A DNA stretch of 64,000 nucleotides from Blastocystis hominis (lineage: Eukaryota; Sar; Bigyra; Opalinata; Blastocystidae). How positions within the stretch are numbered: position 1 is the first letter of the stretch; each line of letters opens with the position of its first letter. The position numbers were made by a program, and so were the translations under genes. The DNA lies in the NCBI RefSeq assembly GCF_000151665.1, contig NW_013171867.1, positions 498,946-562,945 of the forward strand. The letters run 5' to 3'. Positions 53,450-63,445 of this stretch are shown here, one piece after another. Under the pieces are notes generated by a model. It saw only the letters and a list, made by a program, of their open reading frames with translations. It did not search any database and was not told where the DNA came from.

Positions 53450-54148
53450 TTACTTTGTCTCTTTCGAATAACACGAAATCGTGAATGAGATGTACACATT
53501 CGAATTCAATGAGATCGGACGGTCATTCGCGTCCGTCAGTACCCAGTCAATGTAGTCCAGGTTCGATTGTTCAATCACATCGATCGATAGGTTGTCCCAG
53601 GTGATCATGTTGTTCAGTCCCATCGATACATGAATCAGGTTATCGATCAACGGACTCTTCAGACCGAATGTTTGAGCATTGATACTACTGTAGACTCGGA
53701 TCACACTCATGCCATTCGTGATGTCGTAGGGTTCACTCGCTACCATGCCTGCCTCAACGATACCTTCCAACTTGAGGATACTCGTGTAATCAGGTGCGCC
53801 ACTAAGGTCAACAGCGGTCGCCACATCACTGTTCAAGTATGCTCGGTTAACATCGTCTACCTGGATGGAATCGGCTATCGCACGGCATAACTCGGTAATC
53901 GAGTAGTAGCCAGGACCGACGTTGTACACCATTTCAAACCCTGACAGCATTTGAACCTTCACCACATTCATTGCACGAATGTTCCAGAGAGAAGTGGTAT
54001 CGATCTTGCATGTAATCGAAGTGATCTTGTACACAAGGTCACGAGGCATTATCACTGTGTTGAACGTTTCATGGTATCGTTCGTTGTTCTTCGGAATTAC
54101 TGTATTGTGGTTAATCACACTTACCGGTAGTGCACGATTATGACTCAT
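53450..54148 (-). CDS. Penton-like structural protein, single module
   Basis: 232 residues, AATAAATG start. It has one copy of the module repeated in the large gene upstream: GPGYYSITELCRAIADSI, VDLSGAPDYTSILKLEG, DITNGMSVIRVYSSINA, NNMITW, then VLTDANDRPISLNSNVYISFTISC. Its ATG overlaps the stop of the gene before it (ATGA). This module resembles structural proteins I recall from Polintons and related viruses, where penton-like minor capsid proteins occur; that link is from memory. Confidence 0.55.
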   Translation of the reverse strand: MSHNRALPVSVINHNTVIPKNNERYHETFNTVIMPRDLVYKITSITCKIDTTSLWNIRAMNVVKVQMLSGFEMVYNVGPGYYSITELCRAIADSIQVDDVNRAYLNSDVATAVDLSGAPDYTSILKLEGIVEAGMVASEPYDITNGMSVIRVYSSINAQTFGLKSPLIDNLIHVSMGLNNMITWDNLSIDVIEQSNLDYIDWVLTDANDRPISLNSNVYISFTISCYSKETK

Positions 54149-54471
54149 TTATTGTGTGGAAGTGAATGCACACTGTAATCGGCATTGGCATGGGCAATCG
54201 TTGCACCGGTCTTATCGGTCAACGAGAATGACCATTTGCGACTTTTGGGTACCACGACGTTCATGTGTGCATTCTCCGTAAACTCCTCGTTCAATACAAC
54301 CAACGGAGACTGTCGTCGTTCTTGCATGTTGTTCACTCGATCAAGGACAAGACAGGTGCCAGGCGATTCTCCCTTCATAGTCACTCTGTCGATTACCATG
54401 TCGCTTTTGATGAGGTTGTTACTCGTGAATTCATGTTCGTACGTTCGAGCAATGTTGAACACTAGATTCAT
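54145..54471 (-). CDS. Small structural protein (108 aa)
   Basis: Lies between two module-containing structural genes with ATGA overlaps on both sides, so the three are tightly coupled. Beta-rich, with WSFSLTDKTGATIAHANADY resembling the last strands of the penton-like module (LTDxxG). Possibly a truncated relative of that module. Confidence 0.5.
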   Translation of the reverse strand: MNLVFNIARTYEHEFTSNNLIKSDMVIDRVTMKGESPGTCLVLDRVNNMQERRQSPLVVLNEEFTENAHMNVVVPKSRKWSFSLTDKTGATIAHANADYSVHSLPHNK

Positions 54472-57455
54472 TTATTATTTCCTCCTGAAACGGTGAATCC
54501 GATTAGCAGGTACACGTTCCCAATGAACGATAGCGGGTCACCATTTTCGTCCTTCAACTCGTACACGATGCGATCAAGCAATTCAGAACATGGTACCAAC
54601 ATGCGATTCTTGTAGAAGTAGTTCTTGTACAAGCTGTCCATCGGGACATTCGCAAGCAGTGGTATCGTCTTGCTTTTCACGATGTTGCAATACAGCTGTA
54701 TGTTCGATAGACCGTTCGTGATATCGACAGGATACTCGGCAACCATCGGACCATAGTTGGCATAGTACACACCATCGTCGAAAGGGATACGCCATGTATG
54801 CGATTGCGATCCTGAAGCGGGAACGATGGTTCCCAGGTTACCACTCAACGAGAACACGTAGTCTGCGTGAATGTAGTACCCATCTGTCTCAGCTTTCCAT
54901 CGTATGTTCAGTGCAGCCGAGTCAAAACACTGGTTCATGTGCCATATCATGTCAGCCTGTGTCAACCGTGATGGTATGGTCCACGTGAATGTCTGAACGT
55001 CATCTGTGTACGTGATATCAGTCTCGGGGGAAGCACTGCTTCCCTCTTCGTCCAGTGTCATCATTCCGTACGGGAAGCGAATCGTCGTGTTAGCCGTGTA
55101 CGACTCAGATTGTTCCCAGTCAACGAAGGTAGCCAATGATGGAACAACAACTTCATCATTCCTCACATACGTAACACGTGTCGGTTGTATGAATTCGATC
55201 GACACAGCACGATCGGAATACGTACTACCTTTGATCATATTCGTCACATTCAGACCATCGATGTTTGCCATCGCAAACTCGTAAGGTGATGTCAACTCGG
55301 GCATCCTGATGTAGTAATTGCGATAAAACTCGAAATAACAAGACAAATACACACCACCTGGTTCAGCGTATGGTCCGGGTATAATCTTGAAACATGGATT
55401 ATCACAAAACAATATGAATCGTGGTTCTGTACCATTTCGACATCCCATTCGTACTCGACCACCATTATCTGCAATGACATATACCAAGTACCCTCCGAGA
55501 GATGCATCTACATATATCTTATTGATCACATTAGCGATCATATTCACGATATCAATAGCGCTATAATGACCTCGTTGGATTGTGAGAGGTCTTTCGCCAT
55601 ATCCACGTATTCCAAGTATAAAATTCGTCGTATCGATAAACACTCTCGTGTGATATATACTATCCTTGGAATACCAAGGTCCGATCGAAGAACCATTCGA
55701 TGACACCAAGTCACCTGTATTTTCCGATGTAATATGCAATTCCAATTCTGGTGCATAGTCCTTCGCAGTCCATGACATGCTTTCTCTATTGTCATTCACC
55801 GTCCACGCAATCGCATTCTGGTGAGATGGAGGTAGTTCCATAGCACTCGCATATCGAGCATTGAGTTCATTAAAACATGTGGTTGTAAGAGTATTCATCT
55901 TGATCGGGGTAGACGTATCGTCCGTTATGTAGAATTCACCACTATCGAGTACTGAACCATCAGCTAAACGCATCGTGTATGTCGCGAGAGGCTTTAGCAG
56001 GAACCGATTATCATTCGTACGCATTTTCCAGTCATACGCAATGAAGGTGTTTGATCCTATGTACGCATGACCACCAATACCTTGCGTTGATGTCAATTTG
56101 AACCATGGAGTCCAACCAAAACCATCGATCGTCGTGTCAACACTGGATCGATTGAAATACCATCCGTCTGCTTGGACATTGAAGCGAACATGATCATCCT
56201 CGATCGTCATGGATGTGAGTGGAAGCACTTTCACCATCTCAGCACCGACAGCCTCGATGAACTCGGAGAACGTGTAGTAACCGACAGGCAATGTCAACAT
56301 GTGCGATTCCCTGTTATCAGTAACAACCACGTGATTACACGAGGAAGACATGTAGTAGCGCTTCGGGTTGTCCACTCCTTTCACCAAGATGTCCGATTCG
56401 AAACCAAGGATCGATTGTATCTCTGGTGCATTCGTGAAATCAATCATGTAGAAGTGATCTACCGTGATGTGGAACGCATTCTCGCCGCTATACACCAATT
56501 CGAACAGGGCATCACTAGCATTCAACTTTGCAATGATCGTTTCGATGTCGTATGCACCGCGTGGTATCGTGATCTCTTGAATCGTAGCGCCAGCATTGAT
56601 TAGCACCACTTGATCAGTCGGCACGTTGTGCAACACGAAGTCCGTATACAACGACACAGACGAGATGTAGCACTGGTCGAACGAGAGAGGATTGTCCAGC
56701 TTCACTTCCTTCTTGGTGGTATTACCGAACACTTCGATCATGGAGAACTGGTTTGCAGAGGCAATCGATGAAGGCACTTCATCATACACGTCATCAATCG
56801 TCAATTGGAGTTCGAATTCGCCGTTCAGTCGCATCATCTTGCCATCCATATCGCGGAAGACGAACATCAATTGATCAAACCGAGTGATCATTGGAATGCA
56901 CACGTCTTCCACAGTTCGCACGTAGTCAGCCGTTGGATCGTCAATGATCATCGTGGTGAGCAGGTTATTGTTCTGGTTGGCAATCTTCAGCTCCGATGAT
57001 CGCACGATCGTCGAGTAGACCTGAATCACTTGGCGATTTCGCGTGATATCAATCACGTTCGATCCACTGAACGAAGCAGGTAGAATGACCGTTCGTCCAT
57101 CGAAGCCGAGGATCTCACGAATGTCAGGTGCATCTGTAAAGTCAATGGTGTGTGGAGACTGAATCCAGATACAACCGAACGACGAGGCATTCATGGATAT
57201 GGAGAATGTAGTATCGGTCATCATATTGAGCAAGGCAATGATCTCACTGATCGTGTAATAACCAGCAGGGATTGTCACAGTCTCGTCATTCGAAATCGTG
57301 ACAATGTTCGTCGTGTCCACGTTGTTGAACATAGTCCCATTAGGACGAAACAGGACAGTCATGGAAGTGATGTAAGGATCCTTGTACTTGTAGGGGTTGA
57401 TCCAGGTGAATGAGCCATTGGTAGGTGAGCCTTGAATAAGCATGGAGTAGTGCAT
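54468..57455 (-). CDS. Multi-module penton-like structural protein
   Basis: 995 residues from ATG 57455 (MHYSMLIQG). At least four modules in tandem, each with a helix cue (AGYYTISEIIALLN, RGAYDIETIIAKLN, VGYYTFSEFIEAV, RGHYSAIDIVNMI) and in several cases IDFTDAPDIREILGFD or IDFTNAPEIQSILGFE, then a VYSTIV-type strand. The final domain ends NGDPLSFIGNVYLLIGFTV, close to the end of the single-module protein. Likely a capsid vertex or spike protein. The open frame extends upstream through the element terminus into the host MORN/LRR gene, with no stop between. The start lacks TAAATG but has a TTATATAA box about 20 bp upstream. Confidence 0.6.
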   Translation of the reverse strand: MHYSMLIQGSPTNGSFTWINPYKYKDPYITSMTVLFRPNGTMFNNVDTTNIVTISNDETVTIPAGYYTISEIIALLNMMTDTTFSISMNASSFGCIWIQSPHTIDFTDAPDIREILGFDGRTVILPASFSGSNVIDITRNRQVIQVYSTIVRSSELKIANQNNNLLTTMIIDDPTADYVRTVEDVCIPMITRFDQLMFVFRDMDGKMMRLNGEFELQLTIDDVYDEVPSSIASANQFSMIEVFGNTTKKEVKLDNPLSFDQCYISSVSLYTDFVLHNVPTDQVVLINAGATIQEITIPRGAYDIETIIAKLNASDALFELVYSGENAFHITVDHFYMIDFTNAPEIQSILGFESDILVKGVDNPKRYYMSSSCNHVVVTDNRESHMLTLPVGYYTFSEFIEAVGAEMVKVLPLTSMTIEDDHVRFNVQADGWYFNRSSVDTTIDGFGWTPWFKLTSTQGIGGHAYIGSNTFIAYDWKMRTNDNRFLLKPLATYTMRLADGSVLDSGEFYITDDTSTPIKMNTLTTTCFNELNARYASAMELPPSHQNAIAWTVNDNRESMSWTAKDYAPELELHITSENTGDLVSSNGSSIGPWYSKDSIYHTRVFIDTTNFILGIRGYGERPLTIQRGHYSAIDIVNMIANVINKIYVDASLGGYLVYVIADNGGRVRMGCRNGTEPRFILFCDNPCFKIIPGPYAEPGGVYLSCYFEFYRNYYIRMPELTSPYEFAMANIDGLNVTNMIKGSTYSDRAVSIEFIQPTRVTYVRNDEVVVPSLATFVDWEQSESYTANTTIRFPYGMMTLDEEGSSASPETDITYTDDVQTFTWTIPSRLTQADMIWHMNQCFDSAALNIRWKAETDGYYIHADYVFSLSGNLGTIVPASGSQSHTWRIPFDDGVYYANYGPMVAEYPVDITNGLSNIQLYCNIVKSKTIPLLANVPMDSLYKNYFYKNRMLVPCSELLDRIVYELKDENGDPLSFIGNVYLLIGFTVSGGNNK

Positions 57456-57479
57456 GGTCTTTCTCTCTTTACCATTATA

Positions 57480-57674
57480 TAAAGGGCAGACAATTACCAC
57501 ATTGGAAGAAAATGGCCGAAAAGGTTTTCGCGCTTTATGCGTCGTGGTACTCGAGGTAGGCAAGCAGACAATGGTCAAAAAGGCAGCCAGGAATAAAAAA
57601 GGAGGCCTGGAATAAAAATGGCCGAAAAAGGGCCGAAAAAATTTTCGCGCTTTATGCGCCATTTCCCTACTACT
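57480..57674. repeat. Right terminal region with degenerate inverted terminus and direct repeats
   Basis: GGCCGAAAA followed by TTTTCGCGCTTTATGCG occurs twice (about 57513-57540 and 57620-57658), with GCAGCCAGGAATAAAAA/GGCCTGGAATAAAAA in between. The outer 15 bases pair with the left terminus. It is translated only as part of the host-virus fused frame. Confidence 0.65.
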
Positions 57675-58694
57675 CATATCAATACCTCGGATCACAAAGG
57701 AACTATAACTGAAATTGTCTGAGCATTTTCCAATTATACCAATTTGAATGGATTGTAATTGTGGTAGATTCTTCAATTCAAAATCGCCAGCAAAATCACT
57801 GAAACTATTTTTACCAATTTGAATGGATTCCAATGATTCACAATTCAATATGTGGAATGATTTCGATTCATCATAATCCTCTTCATTCTTTCTCTGAGTG
57901 AATGAATTGCTTCCGATTTTGATAGTTTTCAATCGATTCAATCCATCGATTTTGAATGCTTGTACTGATTCAAAACAATCATTGCCGATTTTGATTGATT
58001 CCAAATTATACAACAATGAAACATCCCAATCAACCAATACACAATTGTCAGTCAGTTTCAAATGTTTCATTCCGATATTCAATGGTTTGCTTCCATCGCC
58101 TTCATATTCTTCATCAATATCACATTCAATTCCATTGCACCATTCACATTCGTTCACTAATTTACCATATCGATCATACACTTTTCCACTTCCAAATCGA
58201 TTATCATCACACCAATATCCTTCATATTCAATACATCCATTATTATGATAACTCGTTCCATATCCAAATCGTTTCCAATTGATCATTATGCCCTTGTACA
58301 CCAATATTCCATCATCATCATACATTTCACCATATCCAAATGGAATTCCCAACTTGTTTTCTGTCAATACCAATCCTTCAAATCGACTTCCATGATCCAA
58401 ATCCACGATTCCTTCTACTACTTCTATGGATTGTTCTTCATTATATGAAATAGCACCAATTTGATGATTTCCAAACACTTTCAACACTTTCTGCTCATTA
58501 AGGACAAATCCTTGATTCATGAATATTTCATTATCGAATTGCAATACTACACATTCTCCATTACTCAATATAAGTGAAATCCAGCCATCTAGTTTCATTG
58601 CTTTATCCAAGCATGCCTGAACAATTTGAATGATAGAACTGTCTACTTGACAGTTATTAGTAGCAGTGTTGACAAAATCAGCAATGTTTTGCAT
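57675..58694 (-). pseudogene. Host MORN/leucine-rich-repeat protein, N-terminal part cut by the element
   Basis: From MQNIADFVNTATNNC at 58694. Three MORN-type units (FEGLVLTENKLGIPFGYGEMY, YKGIMINWKRFGYGTSY, YEGYWCDDNRFGSGKVY) precede BspA-like leucine-rich repeats (LESIKIGNDCFESVQAFKI, LKTIKIGSNSF, LESIQIGKNSF, LQSIQIG). The frame reaches the element end at SFVIRGIDM and goes on into viral sequence. The expected remaining repeats are not found on the far side of the element (before 34935), so the downstream part was lost or the gene originally ended near here. Confidence 0.65.
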
Positions 58695-59480
58695 CGAAAT
58701 ATGGACTATTTTTAATCTATGGTTATCACCATTCTTTTTTTATTCTTTATGGACGGGATACTCATTTTTATTCATTATCACAATTATTTTACTTTTATTC
58801 TGTTGTGCAATGAAGAGAATACGTTAAAAGATTGTATTCCTTCATCCCTTTGATTTTCATAGTATTTCGATAAATTCGCTGCTTTTATGCACTATACATC
58901 TATATACTCAGCTCAGAAGCCATACATTTGACTTTCTTACGTTTTTGTCATTTCTTGTTCAGACAATTATCCTTGCAGTTAAAAATGAGGACTTTCTCAC
59001 GCATTATATTGATACTAAGTAGAATGTACCATTTCTGTGCAATTCACTTCAGAAAGCAAGTACCAATAGTGTATTTTGTTTTTAGCACATTATCATAAAT
59101 ATAACTATTTAGATTTAATAGAATGAGATATTCAGTATTGTTGATTGGGACTATTGGTGTGAAGGGATTGATTCTCTTTTGACACGATTGCTCGTTAATC
59201 TAGAATCATCAACATTATTGTAATAATAATGATGTTATTGTGGAATATGGAAGATTGTATAGTGAGTCAAAACCAAAATGCAAATTAGGGCAGAAAAGCA
59301 AACATATCACTTCATTTTGTGCTTGATGTTATCTGAGTATATTTTGAATGGATGAATGACCAGTATTTCTTACACATAACTAACATAGTATTGTGAATGG
59401 CATTGTGATTCTTCTCTATTATTGTGATTATTATATCTAAACAAAGTGAATTGAACACCTATCTATCCAATCGCTTCCTC
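58695..59480. other. AT-rich intergenic stretch, no gene seen
   Basis: Only short unconserved frames; no RNA gene or repeat recognised. Confidence 0.5.
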
Positions 59481-61912
59481 TCATTCTCCAATAAAGAATG
59501 CACAGTTTATCAAACAAACATCCAAATTACTCTTCGAACTAAACCATTCAGGTATCAGCTCAGGAAGCCAAGCTGCTTCAATCGCTGTTACTCCTCTAAA
59601 GTATTCCTTTGTCGTGTACACAAGCTCCTGCTCCGTTAAGGACAGCCCTCCTTCTCTCTATTTGGATATGGTATAAACAATCGCATCAGGGTATGGTTTC
59701 CTCTGAAAAAGAACGGAGGCTGGATGGATGGCTGCCGTTTTGTGACCTATAATGGTTTGATATTCACACCGACTGTTCTTCACAACCTCCTTCACTCGAT
59801 TCGCAACCTGCACGAACATCCCAGCAGCCAAACAACGCCGAACCTGATCGAATTCCCCTTCGCAGCTCTAATCAACGAAATCACAACGCAGGTTACGATT
59901 TCTTCAATTCCAATTTTCTGGCAATAGCCAACGAGTTGCTTGCGAATTTCCACAGCAGTCTTCATCGAGCGAGAATTGATATAGTTATCATGACACCACT
60001 GAACATTCCCTTTTTCCTCTCTATTGTTGATATGTCCAAATGGGTGACTACCGATAGGCATGGAAGACATTCAAATAAGTCAAATGATCTCCATACACGG
60101 AAGCGAATCGTTTGTGCGACACGTTGGCTTTCTCTCGCTCCTCGCGTGGAGAATAAAAGACGTTTTCCACAGACAGAATCGACACGATATCCAGAATCTT
60201 TCTATCATTCATCCATTTCCGCATCTACCTCAGCCGAACAGTGGTATTCTTTGCTCAGAATCAGCAGGCGGGAGTATAGCGGATCTAAAGGAAGCAGCGC
60301 CATTTCTCTCCCCAGCTTGGTCAGCGATCCCTACATCCAAACCAGACCTCTTCATTACAGATCGGCGATCCAGAGCCCCCAAGAGAAGCAGCTGCTCCAA
60401 CGATCGTTTGAGCGAATCGCGCGAAGGAGCTTGCAGATAGTGGAACCCCAAAACGTCCTCGATCCCCATCGTTTTCAGCTATGTTCCATTCAATAACCCA
60501 CGACACACCTGAAGAATCATGCTGCTCAAATTGCATCGCTGAATTTCGGGCACTGCGTCTTCAGGAAGAGCGAGAAACGCGTCTTCAGGAAACAATCGAA
60601 AGCACTGCGTCTCATCGCTTGATCAAATCTACCTTCCCAGCACTTTCACGACCCGCTCGTCCCGATCGTTGCCACGCATGTGACTTCGAAACGGGCGTGA
60701 CGAGAAGCGATTCGAGTCCGGTGGTCGTTTGAGACACGCGGATTTTGATCATTCCGCTGTCCACGACATATTTGATGCCTTGGATTGTCACCGACGATTC
60801 CGCGATGTTCGTAGACAGAATCACTTTGCGCGAATCGGGAGGCGTGGGAGTAAACACGGCCAATTGTTGTTCGGGAGGCAAGGCTGCGTAGAGTGGATAA
60901 ATCAGAAGCGATTTGGCGTCTTTCGGGAAGAGAGGAAGCTTTTCTTCCAGCATTTCTGCCAGTGATTCAATTTCTTCTTGACCGGTGAGAAACACGAGAA
61001 TATCGCCAGTGGGAAGATCTAAATGGATCTGAAAGAATGAGAAGAAGAGAATGAATGAGTACTTGGAGAATGGCGATTAAAGCAGCTTCTAAATAGTCTG
61101 GTTCGGGTGTGGGTGTGTAACTATCGTTTATTTCATTCCAAACAAAGACTAGATCTCAACGGGGAAAGTGCGGCCTTTGATTTGAATGATGTGGTTTGGG
61201 AAATTCGATCCAGAGTGGTTTGGATAAAAGAAATTTTCGAATAGTTCGCATTGAATGGTGGCACTCATCACGATCAAACGGATTTTTCGGCTTTGCTGTA
61301 CATAGCGGATGAAAGAGCACAGAATTTCGGTTTGAAGGGATCGTTCGTGTGCCTCATCGAGGATCAGCACACTATATCTAAAATTTTAGTTTTTCTGGTT
61401 GAATGCTTACTGGGATAATTCACGGTCCAGCATGGCTTCACGAAGGAGCATTCCATCTGTTAGGAACTTGATACAAGTGTTCATTGAGGTGCATTCATCG
61501 AATCGAGCAATTTAGCCAACTCCATCTCCAAGTTCTGTTCCTCTTTCTTCAGCAACTCGCTTGGCTACAGTGATGGCAGCCACACGACGCGGTTGAGTAA
61601 TTCCAATAACACCATCACTATATATAATCGAAAATAAATGCATTTACTTAAAATAACCAGATTCTAGCAGGTATTGGGCAATTTGAGTTGTTTTTCCACT
61701 TCCTGTTTCTCCAACAATAATTGTAGTGGGATTATTCTTTACTGATTCAATAATGTCTTTCCGATAGGCAAACACAGGAAGGCTTTTTCTCTCTGCTTCC
61801 AACTAGAATGAATGCTTACTATAATCCATACATTTTTCCTATTTACCCTCTTCGAAGGCATAGAAGTGTTTCTAGTGTAATTATCAAATATTACCTCTTT
61901 TGCTTTCTTCAT
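59481..61912 (-). CDS. DEAH-box RNA helicase
   Basis: Helicase motifs along the minus strand: [16 protein letters not shown] (I), [20 protein letters not shown] (Ia), [20 protein letters not shown] (II, DEAH), VMSATI (III), [12 protein letters not shown]-like (IV), [11 protein letters not shown] (V), [13 protein letters not shown] (VI), then the ratchet/OB end with [20 protein letters not shown] and [22 protein letters not shown]. It fits ribosome-biogenesis or splicing DEAH helicases such as the DHX33/DHX35/DHX40 group; the exact orthologue is unclear. Many short introns are required. The start is MKKAKE at 61912. No genomic stop precedes TGTTTGTT at 59513-59520 (minus strand); the first is TGA at 59481. 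Confidence 0.85.
59513..59520 (-). terminator. TGTTTGTT motif inside the helicase frame
   Basis: It follows WFSSKSNLD in frame. Cleavage four bases upstream would make TAA after the asparagine codon, so the helicase likely ends there. Confidence 0.5.
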
Positions 61913-62260
61913 TATGCTCCTTAGTAATAGGGAATACGAAAGAAATAAAGGAGTAGTTCAAATGAAAGAAAAGTGTGAACATTGAGTTGGAAAAACATTG
62001 ATTGCGATTATTACTAGCCTCTTATTGATGTAGTTGTGTAAGATTCAAAGGAGTTTACCCATTTATGTGAACAGTAGAGAGTATTGTGTTGTTTTAAATT
62101 GAAGGATTGGTAAAGTATGGATATTCCAAATTCTATGTCATAGAGCATTGTAATTAAAGTGTTATTGAGGAATCGAAACAGTCCAACCCATGTTTGATTG
62201 TGCTTAGTTTCAACAGAGAGCATCGATCTTTCACACCACATTTTTGTTAGTTTATAAACA

Positions 62261-62268
62261 AACAAACA
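62261..62268 (-). terminator. TGTTTGTT 3'-end motif (heat-shock gene)
   Basis: About 37 nt past the stop of the small heat-shock gene; an overlapping second copy extends to 62257. Confidence 0.55.
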
Positions 62269-62304
62269 ATCAATATCACATCACATTACATCACATCACG
62301 TCAC

Positions 62305-62766
62305 TTAGTTCACGCAAATCTGCTTCTTCTGGGCGCTTTCTTCCTTTTTGGGAATCACTACCTTCAGAACTCCATTTTCATACATCGCGTTAATACCATC
62401 CACGTTCGCATTCTTCGGCAGAGATACTTCACGATGGAAAGAACCGAAATGGCGCTCACAGAAATGGCACTTGTCCTTCTCTTCCTTCTTCTCGCTCTTT
62501 CTCTCTCCTTCAATCACAAGTCCATTATCTTCAACATGCATCTTGATTTCACTCTTGTCCATTCCAGGCAGATCCACACTCATTTCATACTCCTTCTCGT
62601 TCTCTTTCATGTCCATTCGGCCAAATCCACTGAACGGAGTAATCACATCACGACGAATTCCATCACCGAACCAAGAATCCAAGTCATGCTGCTTGGGGAA
62701 GGTCGAAACCAGGAGATCATCAAAGTTATCAAAGAAAGGATCACGGAATATAATGCTCATTATCAC
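62305..62766 (-). CDS. Small heat-shock protein (HSP20/alpha-crystallin)
   Basis: Intronless, 153 residues. The alpha-crystallin domain starts with ENEKEYEMSVDLPGMDKSEI and ends with GVLKVVIPK; HFGSFHREVSLPKNANVD is the central signature. An insert EKDKCHFCERHFG carries two cysteines. The N-terminal arm (FRDPFFDNFDDLL) is typical for oligomerisation. It acts as an ATP-independent chaperone, probably cytosolic since no presequence is seen. TAA stop at 62305-62307. Confidence 0.92.
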   Translation of the reverse strand: MIMSIIFRDPFFDNFDDLLVSTFPKQHDLDSWFGDGIRRDVITPFSGFGRMDMKENEKEYEMSVDLPGMDKSEIKMHVEDNGLVIEGERKSEKKEEKDKCHFCERHFGSFHREVSLPKNANVDGINAMYENGVLKVVIPKKEESAQKKQICVN

Positions 62767-62779
62767 TGTTACTAACTTA

Positions 62780-63430
62780 GTTCTATCAAATAAATAAATT
62801 ATGAAAAGTTAGGAAACGATTCCAAAAGATCCAGAATTCTATCGAACATTCCGGAATAAATAGGAAAGCAAAAGATGTGTCGATTTTATAAATATATGAA
62901 ATATGGGGAATCATTTGCAACATGTATGAGAAGTCTAGGCCACCAAACAATCGATCACCAAATTCGCACCTTCTTCCAGTACATATATGGATATGTATAA
63001 CTAGTCATTTTGAATTTATCCGCATAGGTAATATTACCAAAAAAACGATGACTTCCATTTCCATTCACTCTTTCTTATTTACTACCTTCCAATATAGAAC
63101 AATTCTGTATTTGCCGATTATGCACATAGAAAATCTTTGATTTGTTAGTGTTTGCACAACCTTGTTTCTTTTTTCAATTCGTGCGTTTTCTTAAGCTCTA
63201 ACTCTTCTTCATGACAAGGAATATGGCTTTCCAGACTTTTAGCCATTTTCTCACTCACATGTTCATTTTGTTTGTAATATTTCCAACAAACATAAAACTA
63301 CCTTATTATACCACAGTTCTTGATGGATTCGCTATGTTCCCAGCAAAGGTTCCATAATGATACCCTTTTGCGTGTTCCACATCAGAATCAATCTTTCCTA
63401 ACTCCCATATCGTGCAACAAGGTTTTCTTT
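62780..63430. other. Intergenic stretch, no gene seen
   Basis: AT-rich upstream region of the heat-shock gene and 3' flank of the methyltransferase gene; a second TGTTTGTT-like minus-strand motif (AACAAACA) is near 63285-63293. No heat-shock element was confidently read. Confidence 0.45.
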
Positions 63431-63433
63431 CCA

Positions 63434-63441
63434 AACAAACA
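63434..63441 (-). terminator. TGTTTGTT 3'-end motif (NSUN gene)
   Basis: Lies 4 nt past the TAA of the methyltransferase gene. Confidence 0.6.
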
Positions 63442-63445
63442 CTCA

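Larger units (their letters stand above)
34935..57674. mobile_element. Integrated Polinton/Maverick-type virus
   Basis: About 22.7 kb with no introns. It encodes the defining Polinton set: protein-primed PolB, rve integrase, packaging ATPase, adenain-like protease, a major capsid candidate and minor capsid proteins. The ends match as AGTAGTAGGGGAATG at 34935 and, inverted, AGTAGTAGGGAAATG at 57674. Outside these points host-type sequence begins. The six bases next to the two ends differ (AAAATA and CATATC), so no target-site duplication is seen. Gene layout: the polymerase and its neighbour leftward; mixed-strand genes 40.3-49.3 kb; a leftward structural block 49.4-57.5 kb. All core genes appear intact. 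Confidence 0.85.

Noticed and set aside
34935-57674. Virophage rather than Polinton
   Set aside because: A protein-primed PolB of 1,500 residues with rve integrase and adenain-like protease in a 22.7 kb unit fits Polintons better; no virophage-type helicase/primase gene was seen. The boundary between the groups is not sharp.
34929-57680. A 5-6 bp target-site duplication next to the termini
   Set aside because: Checked with several end positions; flanks AAAATA/AAATAA and CATATC/TCATAT do not match.
57898-58448. Plus-strand frames opposite the MORN/LRR gene
   Set aside because: Low-complexity Ser/Ile/His-rich shadow of the repeat-containing host gene.
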